From IMG/VR virus record IMGVR_UViG_3300006903_000010, positions 1-30,420 of that record: a stretch of DNA of 30,420 nucleotides; one strand, given 5' to 3'. The notes beneath the pieces were generated by a model. The model searched no databases. It worked only from the letters and a program-made list of their open reading frames with translations, and had not been told where the DNA came from. This DNA comes from a virus. Position 1 is the first letter of the stretch. Each line of letters begins with the position of its first letter. The translations under genes were made by a program, and so were the position numbers. Shown one piece after another: positions 1 through 6,544 of this stretch.

Positions 1-80
1 AATGAGTACGGGAAAAGAACTAATGATAAAGAAGATTGATTATTCTAATAATTATATTGAGATAGTTCCAACAAGCTCAA
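1..80. repeat. Terminal direct repeat (circle overlap), left copy
   Basis: Bases 1-80 are identical to 30341-30420. The fibre gene reads in frame through the join, so this is best explained as assembly overlap of a circular molecule of about 30,340 bp. A genuine terminally redundant or permuted linear genome would look the same in a single contig. Confidence 0.95.
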
Positions 81-1471
81 CCATAGATTACTTTACCAAT
101 TTAAACATGACAAATCCTATGGATACTTTATTAATTGATAACAACGGTACAACATGGTTTAAGAAAACTCCTATACAATCTAGTATAGCAATCAATTCAT
201 TAAAAAATACAGTTAATAGTTATTATGGTTCATGGAATAATCAAGGTACACCAACTACATTAGCTGTAACAAATAATACACTTTACGCCATTCCGTTCAA
301 ATTAGATCGTACCACTTCTCTAAGTACCATACAATCGGAAGTAACAACAGCTGGATCGGCTTCTAATTGTAGAATGGCATTATATTCTGATTATAATGGA
401 TATCCATACAATAAAATTTCTGGTTCAGATGTTGGTGCATTAACAACACAGACACGGACTACTAGAACAATAATAAATAACTTTACAAGTGATATACATT
501 TACCGGAAGGAAGATATTTTAACGCATTAGATTGTAATGCTGGAACCGTAGTAAATACAATAACAACCGATGTTATTACATCATCTACAACAGCCGGAGC
601 TTCAACAAGTGCGACACAAACATTTACAATAACAATAGGAAGTAATACAAATCGTATATTGGTTGTTCCTATATCTTATGGAAAAGGAGCTAGTACACCA
701 AATACTAACAATGCTGTTATATCTAGTGTAGCAATAGGCGGTACATCTTTTACTAAAGCTGTAAACTTTACTAGAAATAATGCCACAGCTAACTTTGCTT
801 TGGATAGTGAGATATGGTATCTAGTAAATCCACCAACAGGATTACAAACCGTAACTATAACACCAGTAACTACAGCATCATATTATATGATAACTGGTGG
901 TTATTCGTTATACAATGTACATCAAACAACACCAATAGGTATTACATCTAGTAATGGTACAACAACCAGAACAAGTTCAATTTCTGGAACGCCAACACAT
1001 ACTAATGCATGGTTGATTGAAAACATATTTGGTATAGATACAGCGGGCGGACTTAATGAAGCAATACCACAAGCTCCATCAAATACACAGGCTTGGAATA
1101 GTATAACAGGCGCTAATCAAGTAGCTGGTGCTTCACAATATAAAACAAATCCAATAATAAATTCAGCTAATAAAATGACTTGGAATTGGGCTTTACCAGC
1201 TGCCAATAGACAAAATACCGCAGATGTTTTAATTGAATTAAATCCGCCCGCTGTGTCATCTCTACCAGTATTTAGAGCAATACCAGCTTCTTCATTAGCT
1301 CCATATCTAGGAATGATAAATACAATGGGCGCAACAAACGGTAATACAATGTACACAACTTCACATACAATGGGTACAAGTTCACCAACTGCTTTACCTA
1401 GTCCATTTTATACAAATGCCACACTAAGCACTTCAAGCGTGCCTGAAATTCTATTAAAGAATAAAGGATAG
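1..1471 (+). CDS. Large secreted fibre / receptor-binding protein, C-terminal part
   Basis: This is the 3' part of a 1012-residue protein that starts at 28773 and crosses the circle junction; the ATG at base 2 is internal residue 524, not a start. Residues about 617-706 match the pattern of a beta-sandwich domain appended to many phage tail proteins (YAIPFKLDR, EVTTAGSA, LYSDYNGYP, LPEGRYFNAL). The final strands of that domain (LPVFRAIPASSLAPYLGM to ALPSPFY and PEILLKNKG) appear only at residues about 943-1012. Between them, residues about 715-939, sits a second beta-rich domain (TFTITIGSNTNRILVV, WYLVNPPTGLQTVTI), also of a type widespread in phage and secreted proteins. The protein is rich in Ser, Thr and Asn with many NxS/T sequons, as expected for an exposed glycosylated surface protein. 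A role in host-cell attachment is inferred. Confidence 0.85.
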   Translation, partial: MSTGKELMIKKIDYSNNYIEIVPTSSTIDYFTNLNMTNPMDTLLIDNNGTTWFKKTPIQSSIAINSLKNTVNSYYGSWNNQGTPTTLAVTNNTLYAIPFKLDRTTSLSTIQSEVTTAGSASNCRMALYSDYNGYPYNKISGSDVGALTTQTRTTRTIINNFTSDIHLPEGRYFNALDCNAGTVVNTITTDVITSSTTAGASTSATQTFTITIGSNTNRILVVPISYGKGASTPNTNNAVISSVAIGGTSFTKAVNFTRNNATANFALDSEIWYLVNPPTGLQTVTITPVTTASYYMITGGYSLYNVHQTTPIGITSSNGTTTRTSSISGTPTHTNAWLIENIFGIDTAGGLNEAIPQAPSNTQAWNSITGANQVAGASQYKTNPIINSANKMTWNWALPAANRQNTADVLIELNPPAVSSLPVFRAIPASSLAPYLGMINTMGATNGNTMYTTSHTMGTSSPTALPSPFYTNATLSTSSVPEILLKNKG

Positions 1472-1529
1472 TTGTAATTTCTAAAAATAACATGATAATG
1501 CTTATTAAGATATGATACCTTAAAATAAC

Positions 1530-1844
1530 ATGAATAAATTGGTAGCTGTTTTAATTATAGCCTCTATTTCAAGCATAGTTTTCTTTAGTGCAACATCCCA
1601 ACAAGCCTATGCAGGAGGTCGTGTTGGGTGGAATCCATGTAGTTATTTTGGTGGTTTAACTTTTTGCCACAAAAAAGTAGTACCACACGGTGTAACATCT
1701 CCACCACCAGTAGTTTGTAATATAGATAAATATCATCATTGCTCTGCACCAATAGTAGTTTGTTTTAGTGAAAGGTCGATTCTAAACAATGCAGGGATAA
1801 CACCTAGTATAATAACACAAATATTACATTTGCTTAATTGTTAG
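1530..1844 (+). CDS. Small secreted cysteine-rich protein
   Basis: The 104-residue product begins with a clear signal peptide (lysine at residue 3, hydrophobic core, cleavage after QQAYA at about residue 28). The mature part of about 76 residues has seven cysteines and several histidines (PCSYF, TFCHKK, VVCNID, HHCSAP, VVCFSE, terminal NC), suggesting a disulfide-stabilised or metal-binding extracellular protein. It lies 58 bp downstream of the fibre gene and has its own TATA-like element (CTTATTAAG, 1501-1509) 21-29 bp before the start. It is the last gene of the virion module before the convergent terminator. No family is recognised; it could be a minor virion protein or a secreted factor. 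Confidence 0.75.
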   Translation: MNKLVAVLIIASISSIVFFSATSQQAYAGGRVGWNPCSYFGGLTFCHKKVVPHGVTSPPPVVCNIDKYHHCSAPIVVCFSERSILNNAGITPSIITQILHLLNC

Positions 1845-1937
1845 TTACCAGAACCTTACACAATAATATTTAATAAGTACCAAATCAATTATTAAACAAC
1901 TGAATGGTTGACAAGCCTTCCAGGAAAATGTAGTGTT

Positions 1938-1990
1938 GGCGATCTAGTTATACCAACCCCATATCTAGATCGTCAATTCTTTTTATTTTA
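1938..1990. terminator. Hairpin and T-rich terminator between convergent operons
   Basis: GGCGATCTAG (1938-1947) pairs with CTAGATCGTC (1965-1974), a 10-bp stem with one G-T pair and a 17-nt loop. The plus strand then runs into TTCTTTTTATTTTA. The element separates the end of the plus-strand virion module (1844) from the end of the minus-strand operon (1983), as expected for a shared terminator. The U-tract favours termination of plus-strand transcripts. The 1845-1937 stretch holds no gene that I can support. Confidence 0.6.
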
Positions 1991-2084
1991 TAATTGAAAA
2001 GCTAGCAGTTACTTCTTTCATACAATTACATTCTGGTTTACAGGATTGATGAAACATATGGATCTTACACATACAAAGCTTCAC
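1983..2084 (-). CDS. Tiny Cys/His protein (CxH-type family), 33 aa
   Basis: A GTG start lies one base after the stop of the gene upstream and is preceded by GAGAGGG, a good ribosome site. The 33-residue product carries LCMCKIHMFHQSCKPECNC, the same Cys/His pattern (C-x3-H-x-x-H/x-C-x3/4-C-x-C) seen in the products at 13599, 14326 and 19373. It probably binds one zinc ion. It is the last gene of the minus-strand operon and stops just before the terminator hairpin. It is short, so the call rests on the ribosome site, operon position and family resemblance. Confidence 0.55.
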   Translation of the reverse strand: MKLCMCKIHMFHQSCKPECNCMKEVTASFSIIK

Positions 2085-2085
2085 G

Positions 2086-2310
2086 TCACGCCCTCTCTTT
2101 AGTAATCGAGACTTTAGGTTTTTTCTTTGCTTGAGTGATTGAAGAAATCTCTACTGTTTTTACTTGATGATTTTTGGCTATATGCTTATCATAAAAATCT
2201 CCTTGTATCTTGATTTTGGTCTCATTCTTTTTCATTGTGGTAAAGACTATAGGAACAGCACCAGTTTTTACATTAGTACATGTATAACAAGCAGTAGCAA
2301 ATTCTCTCAA
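2086..2310 (-). CDS. Small zinc-finger-like protein
   Basis: The 74-residue product starts at a TTG directly after the stop of the gene at 2311, with AAAAGG just upstream. CYTC near residue 8 and HIAKNH near residues 43-48 form a widely spaced C2H2-like set. The C-terminal third is lysine-rich (AKKKPKVSITKERA), fitting nucleic-acid binding. It belongs to a minus-strand operon dominated by such proteins. Function unknown. Confidence 0.65.
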   Translation of the reverse strand: MREFATACYTCTNVKTGAVPIVFTTMKKNETKIKIQGDFYDKHIAKNHQVKTVEISSITQAKKKPKVSITKERA

Positions 2311-2520
2311 TTACCTTTTTACTCCATGTTTGTAATGAAGATGTCCACCTATTCCAGCGAGTTTAAAGATACCACCACATAATTGACATTCACCCTCTCT
2401 GAAATTCTCATCATTGAAACCTTTTTCAAATGTAGTTAGGATCTTAACGTACTTACTTTTCTGATAACGTTTTAGTATACTTTTATTCGTTTCATATTTC
2501 CTTCCACCGTATAAGATCAT
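2311..2520 (-). CDS. C2H2 zinc-finger protein, 69 aa
   Basis: The last 25 residues form a textbook C2H2 finger, ECQLCGGIFKLAGIGGHLHY then KHG (C-x2-C-x12-H-x4-H). The N-terminal 40 residues are basic and helical-looking. Its ATG overlaps the stop of the gene at 2517 (ATGA), so the two are translationally coupled. Short single-finger proteins of this kind are common DNA-binding regulators in archaeal viruses. The target is unknown. Confidence 0.75.
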   Translation of the reverse strand: MILYGGRKYETNKSILKRYQKSKYVKILTTFEKGFNDENFREGECQLCGGIFKLAGIGGHLHYKHGVKR

Positions 2521-2654
2521 CTAATTTTTCTCCCCGAATCATAAAAATGCTCACCTGCTTTACAATCTGGATTCGTACAATCTCCACTATGTGAACCACC
2601 ATCTCTTTGATACTCATGCCATTCTCGATTACATCCACAATGAATACAAGGCAT
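2517..2654 (-). CDS. Small zinc-ribbon-like protein, 45 aa
   Basis: This 45-codon gene has CIHCGC at residues 3-8 and CTNPDC at about residues 26-31, with WHEY and SHSGD adding histidines. That makes a compact two-knuckle zinc-binding protein. Its stop overlaps the next start (ATGA at 2517-2520). It sits 6 bp after the gene at 2661, with GGTAATTAGAA before the start. No family name can be given. Confidence 0.65.
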   Translation of the reverse strand: MPCIHCGCNREWHEYQRDGGSHSGDCTNPDCKAGEHFYDSGRKIR

Positions 2655-2660
2655 TTCTAA

Positions 2661-2825
2661 TTACCTTTGTCTCCTAGTGTATTCCTTTAATGAAGTCATA
2701 TTAGTCATATTCAGGATTTTATCACATCTTTGGCAGATTATCTGATATGTACGTTTTGCATTTTCATTATAGTCTAAATATTGAATACGATAATCATGTG
2801 TTCCAAAAAGACATTTTAGATTCAT
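2661..2825 (-). CDS. Small zinc-binding protein, 54 aa
   Basis: The 54-residue product contains KCLFGTHDYR at the N-terminus and IICQRCDKIL near residues 29-38. This gives C, H and CxxC ligands as in small zinc-ribbon proteins. The ATG overlaps the stop of the gene at 2822 (ATGA). Codon use matches its neighbours. Function unknown; a nucleic-acid-binding role is inferred from the zinc motif and basic C-terminus (EYTRRQR). Confidence 0.65.
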   Translation of the reverse strand: MNLKCLFGTHDYRIQYLDYNENAKRTYQIICQRCDKILNMTNMTSLKEYTRRQR

Positions 2826-3055
2826 TTTGACAAATTCACCGAACCGTCTTTGAGAAGGTTACTTAAAACTTCTTTAACCCAATGATTAGGAATAGAGCCT
2901 TCTACATCCATTGAATCAACCAGTGTATTTAATTTAGATACAATTTTTTGATTTCTTAGAATATCATTCATCTCTGTTTCTGTAACATCTAATTGATAAA
3001 ACCAAGTGCCTACACTCGCACCTGTTTTTTCAAATCTTTCTCTATCTAAAGTCAT
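2822..3055 (-). CDS. Hypothetical acidic helical protein, 77 aa
   Basis: This product lacks cysteines, unlike most of the operon. It looks largely helical (TETEMNDILRNQKIVSKLNT, HWVKEVLSNLLKDG) with no membrane segment or signal. Its ATG overlaps the stop of the 46-aa gene upstream (GAATGA) and its own stop overlaps the next start, so it is embedded in a coupled operon. I do not recognise a family. Confidence 0.65.
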   Translation of the reverse strand: MTLDRERFEKTGASVGTWFYQLDVTETEMNDILRNQKIVSKLNTLVDSMDVEGSIPNHWVKEVLSNLLKDGSVNLSK

Positions 3056-3192
3056 TCTCTCGGACTCTCCTTTTGAAATGTAATGAGGGCTTGGGGTTTC
3101 GAACCCCTTTGTCCCATCAGGGAAATGTCGCCAACACTACCGCCCTCATCTAAACCGTTGTTATCTTTTGTTGACGAGGATTTAGCACTCAT
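3052..3192 (-). CDS. Hypothetical 46-aa protein in a GC-richer stretch
   Basis: The frame runs from an ATG at 3192, which overlaps the end of the gene at 3182, to a TGA overlapping the next ATG at 3055. It therefore fills an apparent 126-bp gap exactly. The product is Ser/Gly-rich and probably disordered (MSAKSSSTKDNNGLDEGG, then SVGDISLMGQRGSKPQ). The DNA of the middle part is much richer in G and C than its neighbours and folds into a tRNA-like shape (3083-3149). It may be a real small protein, an RNA element that happens to stay open, or both. Confidence 0.5.
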   Translation of the reverse strand: MSAKSSSTKDNNGLDEGGSVGDISLMGQRGSKPQALITFQKESPRE

Positions 3193-3556
3193 GGTAATAA
3201 CTCCTTAGACTTCTAACACCTTTTGAGTTTTTATGCAGAAAGTGAATGTTTCTTATATCAGTCCAAATGAACTGCATATCTAACCACCATTCTTCGGGAT
3301 GTTCATCTATAAATTTGAGATAACTTTCTTCTGTCATTATCTCCTTTGTCTTTGGATGAGGCTTCTTTTGGTCTATATCTTCCTGAGCCATTTCTGGAAC
3401 TTTTCTCCAACCATGATTATTTATCATGTGTTCCATTATTGATTTAGGAGTGTTTATCATTTCTCCACCACATTCTATTAATGCTAAATTGCATACTAGT
3501 ATTGATCTTGGATTCAATCTATCAGGCACTTCCAGACCGTTTGTTGTAGATGTCAT
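3182..3556 (-). CDS. Zinc-finger-like protein, 124 aa
   Basis: Residues about 22-49 contain VCNLALIEC and EHMINNHGW, giving a C-x6-C and H-x4-H set that suggests an atypical C2H2 finger. The rest is charged, with tryptophans (EEWWLDMQFIW), no membrane helix, and a C-terminal HEC. Its ATG overlaps the stop of the gene upstream (3553-3556). Function unknown. The PHPKT segment may be a linker between the finger and a C-terminal helical domain. Confidence 0.65.
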   Translation of the reverse strand: MTSTTNGLEVPDRLNPRSILVCNLALIECGGEMINTPKSIMEHMINNHGWRKVPEMAQEDIDQKKPHPKTKEIMTEESYLKFIDEHPEEWWLDMQFIWTDIRNIHFLHKNSKGVRSLRSYYHEC

Positions 3557-3696
3557 TGGATTAATCTCCTGCTAGGGATACATTCTTTTCTTTTTCTAAA
3601 TCCATATTTTGAAGCACCACACCACTTACAAATAACATGAAATCCTACTACTTCAAATTCATGTTGTTTGTAATTACTCTTTGGTTTGCTTGTCAT
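3553..3696 (-). CDS. Small basic zinc-binding protein, 47 aa
   Basis: The 47-residue product has H12 and H20 followed by CKWCGAS and a further Cys (KECIPS), in a strongly basic context (KPKSNYK, FRKRK, SRRL). Start and stop each overlap the neighbouring genes by the ATGA pattern, which supports it as a real gene despite its length. A zinc-stabilised nucleic-acid-binding mini-protein is the likely nature. Confidence 0.65.
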   Translation of the reverse strand: MTSKPKSNYKQHEFEVVGFHVICKWCGASKYGFRKRKECIPSRRLIQ

Positions 3697-4133
3697 CGGG
3701 AGAAAGTCACCATTAATTGTGCGGATTTACCTAACTCTAAAACCTTATTCATTGTCCAACATCCAGCAGTTTTCTCATGGTTTCTTTCTTCTGGATCTTC
3801 GTGATGATAACACTTTGTTTTATGAACAGGTACGGATATACAATGTAATTCGTCACAATCATTTGCTATCTGTAGGTTTCTTTTCTTATAAGATTGCCAT
3901 GTTTCATAATCAGGTTTGTAAACGAGAGTCTCAAATCCTAATGACTTGGCAACATCTAAAGCGATGGTATCAACGCCTTTAGCACCACCAGAAATTATTA
4001 TCTCATTTCCAGTGTAACGACTGTTCAAAATTAAGCCTATGAACTGTCTAACATCCCTTTCTTCATTATCTGTCATATTGACACTTGTACCAACAAAAGC
4101 AATCTTCCTATTACTTGATGACGGCTGTGTCAT
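3693..4133 (-). CDS. SLOG-domain (DprA/YpsA-like Rossmann) protein
   Basis: The 146-residue product has the hallmarks of the SLOG superfamily: an N-terminal strand ending in IAFVGTS (11-17), IIISGGAKGVD (45-55) as the nucleotide-binding glycine loop, a helix (TIALDVAKSLG), and YKKRNLQIANDCDELHCI (82-99), where the RN pair and following strand are typical of the YspA/DUF2493-like branch. SLOG domains bind nucleotides or nucleotide-derived ligands, and some act in DNA uptake (DprA) or defence signalling. A Cys/His-rich tail (KTKCYHHEDPEERNH) adds a possible metal site. It is the only enzyme-like fold in this operon. Its ligand is unknown; a role in modulating host nucleotide signalling is only a guess. 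Confidence 0.75.
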   Translation of the reverse strand: MTQPSSSNRKIAFVGTSVNMTDNEERDVRQFIGLILNSRYTGNEIIISGGAKGVDTIALDVAKSLGFETLVYKPDYETWQSYKKRNLQIANDCDELHCISVPVHKTKCYHHEDPEERNHEKTAGCWTMNKVLELGKSAQLMVTFSR

Positions 4134-4435
4134 TGGAGTAAGATACCTCGTTCATAAATAGCATCGTTTAAGTTTAATTTCCTTGAATGGAATACTTGTG
4201 GTTTACCTCTACCATCTGTTAGATTTAATTGAAGTCTAAAGTAACTTCCATCCTCGATTACATTTACATCTTCTAATTCATATTGACCATCAAAATCGCC
4301 CATTATCCAAATTGCTTCATCTAAAGGTGAAGGTTCATTATGAAGATGGTTTCTTGATCCATCAGGCATAGCAATACAAACTTCATAGCCTTTCTGATTC
4401 TTTTGTAAGTAGAGATTACTTGAATCTAGTTTCAT
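4130..4435 (-). CDS. Hypothetical 101-aa protein
   Basis: The product looks beta-rich and acidic (YEVCIAMPDGSRNHLHNEP, YFRLQLNLTDGRGKPQVFHS), without membrane segments and with a single cysteine. Both ends overlap neighbours (ATGA at 4130, ATG/TAA at 4435), consistent with cotranslation after the membrane protein at 4435. No family recognised. Confidence 0.65.
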   Translation of the reverse strand: MKLDSSNLYLQKNQKGYEVCIAMPDGSRNHLHNEPSPLDEAIWIMGDFDGQYELEDVNVIEDGSYFRLQLNLTDGRGKPQVFHSRKLNLNDAIYERGILLQ

Positions 4436-4797
4436 TACTTGCTCTCCATCTGGTTATCGAAGTCTTTGATATGTAATCGAAACATAGCGAAAGCACATAT
4501 TACAAGAATAGAAGGTAAGACGGTCATAACAAATTGTATTTGTTGAGGCATTACGTCATTTAATTGATGATTATATTTTAAACAAAGTTGTTTAAACTCA
4601 TCTAAAGATTTAGCTTCATCATGTATTGGAGATTTCTGCCAATCTTCAATAGTAATACTATTACATGATAAGTCTGTATTTGGATTCATAAATTTAATAA
4701 TAGACGGGCTTACTTCATACATTCCAAAAGCAGTTCCTATGCAAACTAGAATACCGACTACAATAGCTTTAAAGTTTAATTTATGAACTAAACTCAA
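4435..4797 (-). CDS. Membrane protein with two helices, 120 aa
   Basis: A TTG start is preceded by GAGGTG, a good ribosome site. Helix 1 spans about residues 8-27 (FKAIVVGILVCIGTAFGMYE) and helix 2 about 88-107 (VMTVLPSILVICAFAMFRL). The loop between them holds two cysteines (DLSCNS, FKQLCLKY) and probably lies outside the cell. It is the only clear membrane protein in this early-looking operon. Function unknown. Confidence 0.7.
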   Translation of the reverse strand: MSLVHKLNFKAIVVGILVCIGTAFGMYEVSPSIIKFMNPNTDLSCNSITIEDWQKSPIHDEAKSLDEFKQLCLKYNHQLNDVMPQQIQFVMTVLPSILVICAFAMFRLHIKDFDNQMESK

Positions 4798-4816
4798 TTA
4801 CTTGCACCTCGGGATG

Positions 4817-5305
4817 TCATTGGGTCTCAATCTTCCTTAACTCAAGCTTGGGTTTCTCTTTACTACCCACAACTTCAAAATCATTTAGCATTGGTGTATT
4901 ACCTGATTCAATCTGTTTGACAAGCTGATCTCCTAATGTAACTGACTCGCCACTTGGAAGCTTCATAACTATGTGAGCCATGAATATCTCTTCAATGGAA
5001 TACATCTCTGCTTCTTTTGCAGACAGTAAAGCTTTGAGATAATGGTAAAAATATCTGTAAGACCTAGCTTCGTCATATTCTTTTGAATACCTTGAACCTT
5101 TCTCTATGAATGGTATTTTGATTTTAATCATCAATGATACATCATTGTCTTTTCTTATTATAAATTCAAAATAGGATTTGTCACCACCTTGTTGAGTTAG
5201 TCGTTTCTCTTGTATGCCAAATTTAGCAAGAAGCTTGTTTACATCTATCATGGTCTTAACCGAATCAACTACAGTTCCTTTGTAAAGAGATGTCTTTGGT
5301 ATCAA
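4817..5305 (-). CDS. Hypothetical cytoplasmic protein, 162 aa
   Basis: A mixed alpha/beta product with no cysteine pairs, signal or membrane helix. Segments such as KSYFEFIIRKDNDVSLMIKI look like beta strands, and RSYRYFYHYLKALLSAKEAE is a strongly aromatic helix. It starts inside the end of the gene at 5302. The downstream gene begins after a short gap that carries the ribosome site for the TTG start at 4797. No family recognised. Confidence 0.65.
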   Translation of the reverse strand: MIPKTSLYKGTVVDSVKTMIDVNKLLAKFGIQEKRLTQQGGDKSYFEFIIRKDNDVSLMIKIKIPFIEKGSRYSKEYDEARSYRYFYHYLKALLSAKEAEMYSIEEIFMAHIVMKLPSGESVTLGDQLVKQIESGNTPMLNDFEVVGSKEKPKLELRKIETQ

Positions 5306-5478
5306 TTTATTACTCCGTACCTTCTCAATATTCTAGAACATTCGAAATAGACATCATAAAAGACCTTGCAATACTCAGAACCCTTTAGGAAATTGACTAT
5401 TGTCATATAATCACAAAACTCTTTCATAATGATTAATTTTGCCAAGAGTTCTTGATTACAAGATAACTTGCTAGTCAT
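5302..5478 (-). CDS. Hypothetical 58-aa protein
   Basis: I place the start at the ATG at 5478 (MTSKLSCNQ), which overlaps the TAG of the gene upstream, rather than at an ATG 21 bp earlier. The product is helical with scattered cysteines (SCNQ, EFCDY, EYCKV, FECSR) and ends in RRYGVIN. The cysteine spacing is not a classic zinc finger. Function unknown. Confidence 0.6.
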   Translation of the reverse strand: MTSKLSCNQELLAKLIIMKEFCDYMTIVNFLKGSEYCKVFYDVYFECSRILRRYGVIN

Positions 5479-5653
5479 CGGACTTCTGTTCCTCTGCAAT
5501 CAAGGCAAGTATTCTAGTATGGGTTTTCATTATGTGATCTTCAACCACATCACAGTCTTTATCCATAAATTTTAAACAAATCATGCAAGTGTGATATTGA
5601 CCATCATTAACTACTTGTTGCATTGCTACGCCCTTCATTGATATTTCCATCAT
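5471..5653 (-). CDS. C2H2 zinc-finger protein, 60 aa
   Basis: Residues about 21-45 form a C2H2-type finger, YHTCMICLKFMDKDCDVVED followed by HIMKTH (C-x2-C, then H-x4-H). The remaining residues form short flanking helices. The start overlaps the end of the gene at 5650 (ATGG/TGA arrangement). It is one of several single-finger candidates in this operon, probably a regulator binding viral or host DNA. Confidence 0.7.
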   Translation of the reverse strand: MMEISMKGVAMQQVVNDGQYHTCMICLKFMDKDCDVVEDHIMKTHTRILALIAEEQKSDD

Positions 5654-5874
5654 GGCATAGGAACTCCAATCTGTTTAGCAAACCTATTGTTCTTGAACGA
5701 AATTCTCCATCCATTTCGTAATGTAATAGAGAAACCACAAAGTTTCTTTTCTATGAGTTTATCAGATATATCCATAAGTTCTGCAACCAAAGGAGGCTCT
5801 TTTTTTCTATCCTCATCAGTGAGATTAATTGGTTCTACGACCTTCTGATTCCGCTTAGATGGGGATGTCGTCAA
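5650..5874 (-). CDS. Hypothetical 74-aa protein
   Basis: A charged N-terminus (SPSKRNQKVVEPINLTDEDR) is followed by a helix and a basic beta-like C-terminus (GFSITLRNGWRISFKNNRFA). There are no zinc ligands and no membrane segment. Overlaps at both ends by 4 bp tie it into the operon. No family recognised. Confidence 0.65.
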   Translation of the reverse strand: MTTSPSKRNQKVVEPINLTDEDRKKEPPLVAELMDISDKLIEKKLCGFSITLRNGWRISFKNNRFAKQIGVPMP

Positions 5875-6149
5875 AGCTTTCTCTCCGTTATTTCATTATC
5901 TGGATAACCATCATTTTTATATTCTTTATATGTACTACCAAAATATTCTTCGTCTACTTTAACGCCTAACCTCTGTCTAAGTAATTGAATAGGGAAATAA
6001 AATTCATTATCACCTGAGAGGTCTGACCAATAACTTTGTATAATATCTAAAAGTTCTTGATTGGTTTTAAGTTTAGTTTCATCCCATAGTTTCTGATCTC
6101 TTGTAGCCCAAAACTTCTTTCCTTCTAGACGTAATTCCTCGGAAGTCAT
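5871..6149 (-). CDS. Hypothetical 92-aa protein
   Basis: An acidic, tryptophan-containing helical product (FWATRDQKLWDE, DIIQSYWSDLSGD) without cysteines. It follows the first gene of the operon with a 4-bp ATGA overlap. It resembles nothing I can name; cytoplasmic by composition. Confidence 0.65.
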   Translation of the reverse strand: MTSEELRLEGKKFWATRDQKLWDETKLKTNQELLDIIQSYWSDLSGDNEFYFPIQLLRQRLGVKVDEEYFGSTYKEYKNDGYPDNEITERKL

Positions 6150-6301
6150 TTGGAGATCATTTCCCTTGGAGTATGAAAGACTTTATCACATAAGCAACAA
6201 TAGATAATTCCTACAACTGGAACAAATGATTTTCCGTATGCTTGACCTAACTGTGTCGCTGGTCTTTTGCATTGCGGACATTTGATTAATGACTCTGCCA
6301 T
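6146..6301 (-). CDS. Zinc-ribbon protein heading the minus-strand operon, 51 aa
   Basis: I choose the ATG at 6301 (MAESLIKCPQCK) because a TATA box on this strand (ACTATATAACG, 6323-6333) lies 22-32 bp upstream, giving a nearly leaderless transcript; a longer frame reaching 6370 would read through the promoter. CPQC at residues 8-11 and CCLC at about 35-38 make a classic four-cysteine zinc ribbon. As first gene under an operator-like promoter it is probably produced early. Confidence 0.75.
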   Translation of the reverse strand: MAESLIKCPQCKRPATQLGQAYGKSFVPVVGIIYCCLCDKVFHTPREMISK

Positions 6302-6403
6302 AGAGAAGTGTACGGGAACGTACGTTATATAGTTATTGCCTTCATGCCTATTACGAATGACACCAAGCAAGTTATATAGTACGCTAACGTACGGATTAGT
6401 ACA
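6302..6403. promoter_or_regulatory. Divergent promoters with ACGTACG operator-like sites
   Basis: Two divergent leaderless genes start at 6301 (minus) and 6404 (plus). Each has a TATA box at the expected distance (minus TATATA at 6323-6333; plus GTTATATAG at 6371-6379). Immediately downstream of each TATA box lie GTACG-containing sites: the palindrome AACGTACGTT at 6317-6326 for the minus gene, and AGTACGC plus TAACGTACGG at about 6379-6393 for the plus gene. A repressor bound there would block start sites on both strands. The plus gene encodes a ribbon-helix-helix protein, the obvious candidate. Confidence 0.7.
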
Positions 6404-6544
6404 ATGAAAGAAGAATCAATAGTTAGACCAGAGATCAAGTGCAATACAATAGAACGATTAAAAACTCATGGCGAGTTTGCACCAAACACTTCTATCGATT
6501 GGATGATTAATTTTGTATTAGACAAGTTGGAGAAAAAGAGATAA
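6404..6544 (+). CDS. Ribbon-helix-helix DNA-binding regulator, 46 aa
   Basis: The product fits the short archaeal RHH pattern: a beta strand (VRPEIKCN), helix 1 (TIERLKTHG), a turn with T-S-I-D, and helix 2 (WMINFVLDKLEKKR). Such proteins dimerise and bind short palindromes, often repressing their own promoter or serving as antitoxins. The leaderless start lies 25-33 bp after a TATA box flanked by ACGTACG sites. The next gene overlaps its stop by one base, so it could also be the antitoxin half of a pair, but the partner does not look like a known toxin. Regulation of both divergent operons is inferred. Confidence 0.75.
   Translation: MKEESIVRPEIKCNTIERLKTHGEFAPNTSIDWMINFVLDKLEKKR

Noticed and set aside
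1117-1356. Minus-strand reading frame inside the fibre gene
   Set aside because: It is antisense to a well-supported gene, has no promoter or ribosome site, and its hydrophobic segments simply mirror the Ser/Thr/Asn codons opposite.
3083-3149. A genuine tRNA gene on the minus strand
   Set aside because: The acceptor-like and T-arm-like helices are striking, but the segment is only 67 nt, lacks T8 and a proper 5-bp/7-nt anticodon arm, and lies within a coupled reading frame. I report it as a tRNA-like finding, not as a tRNA.
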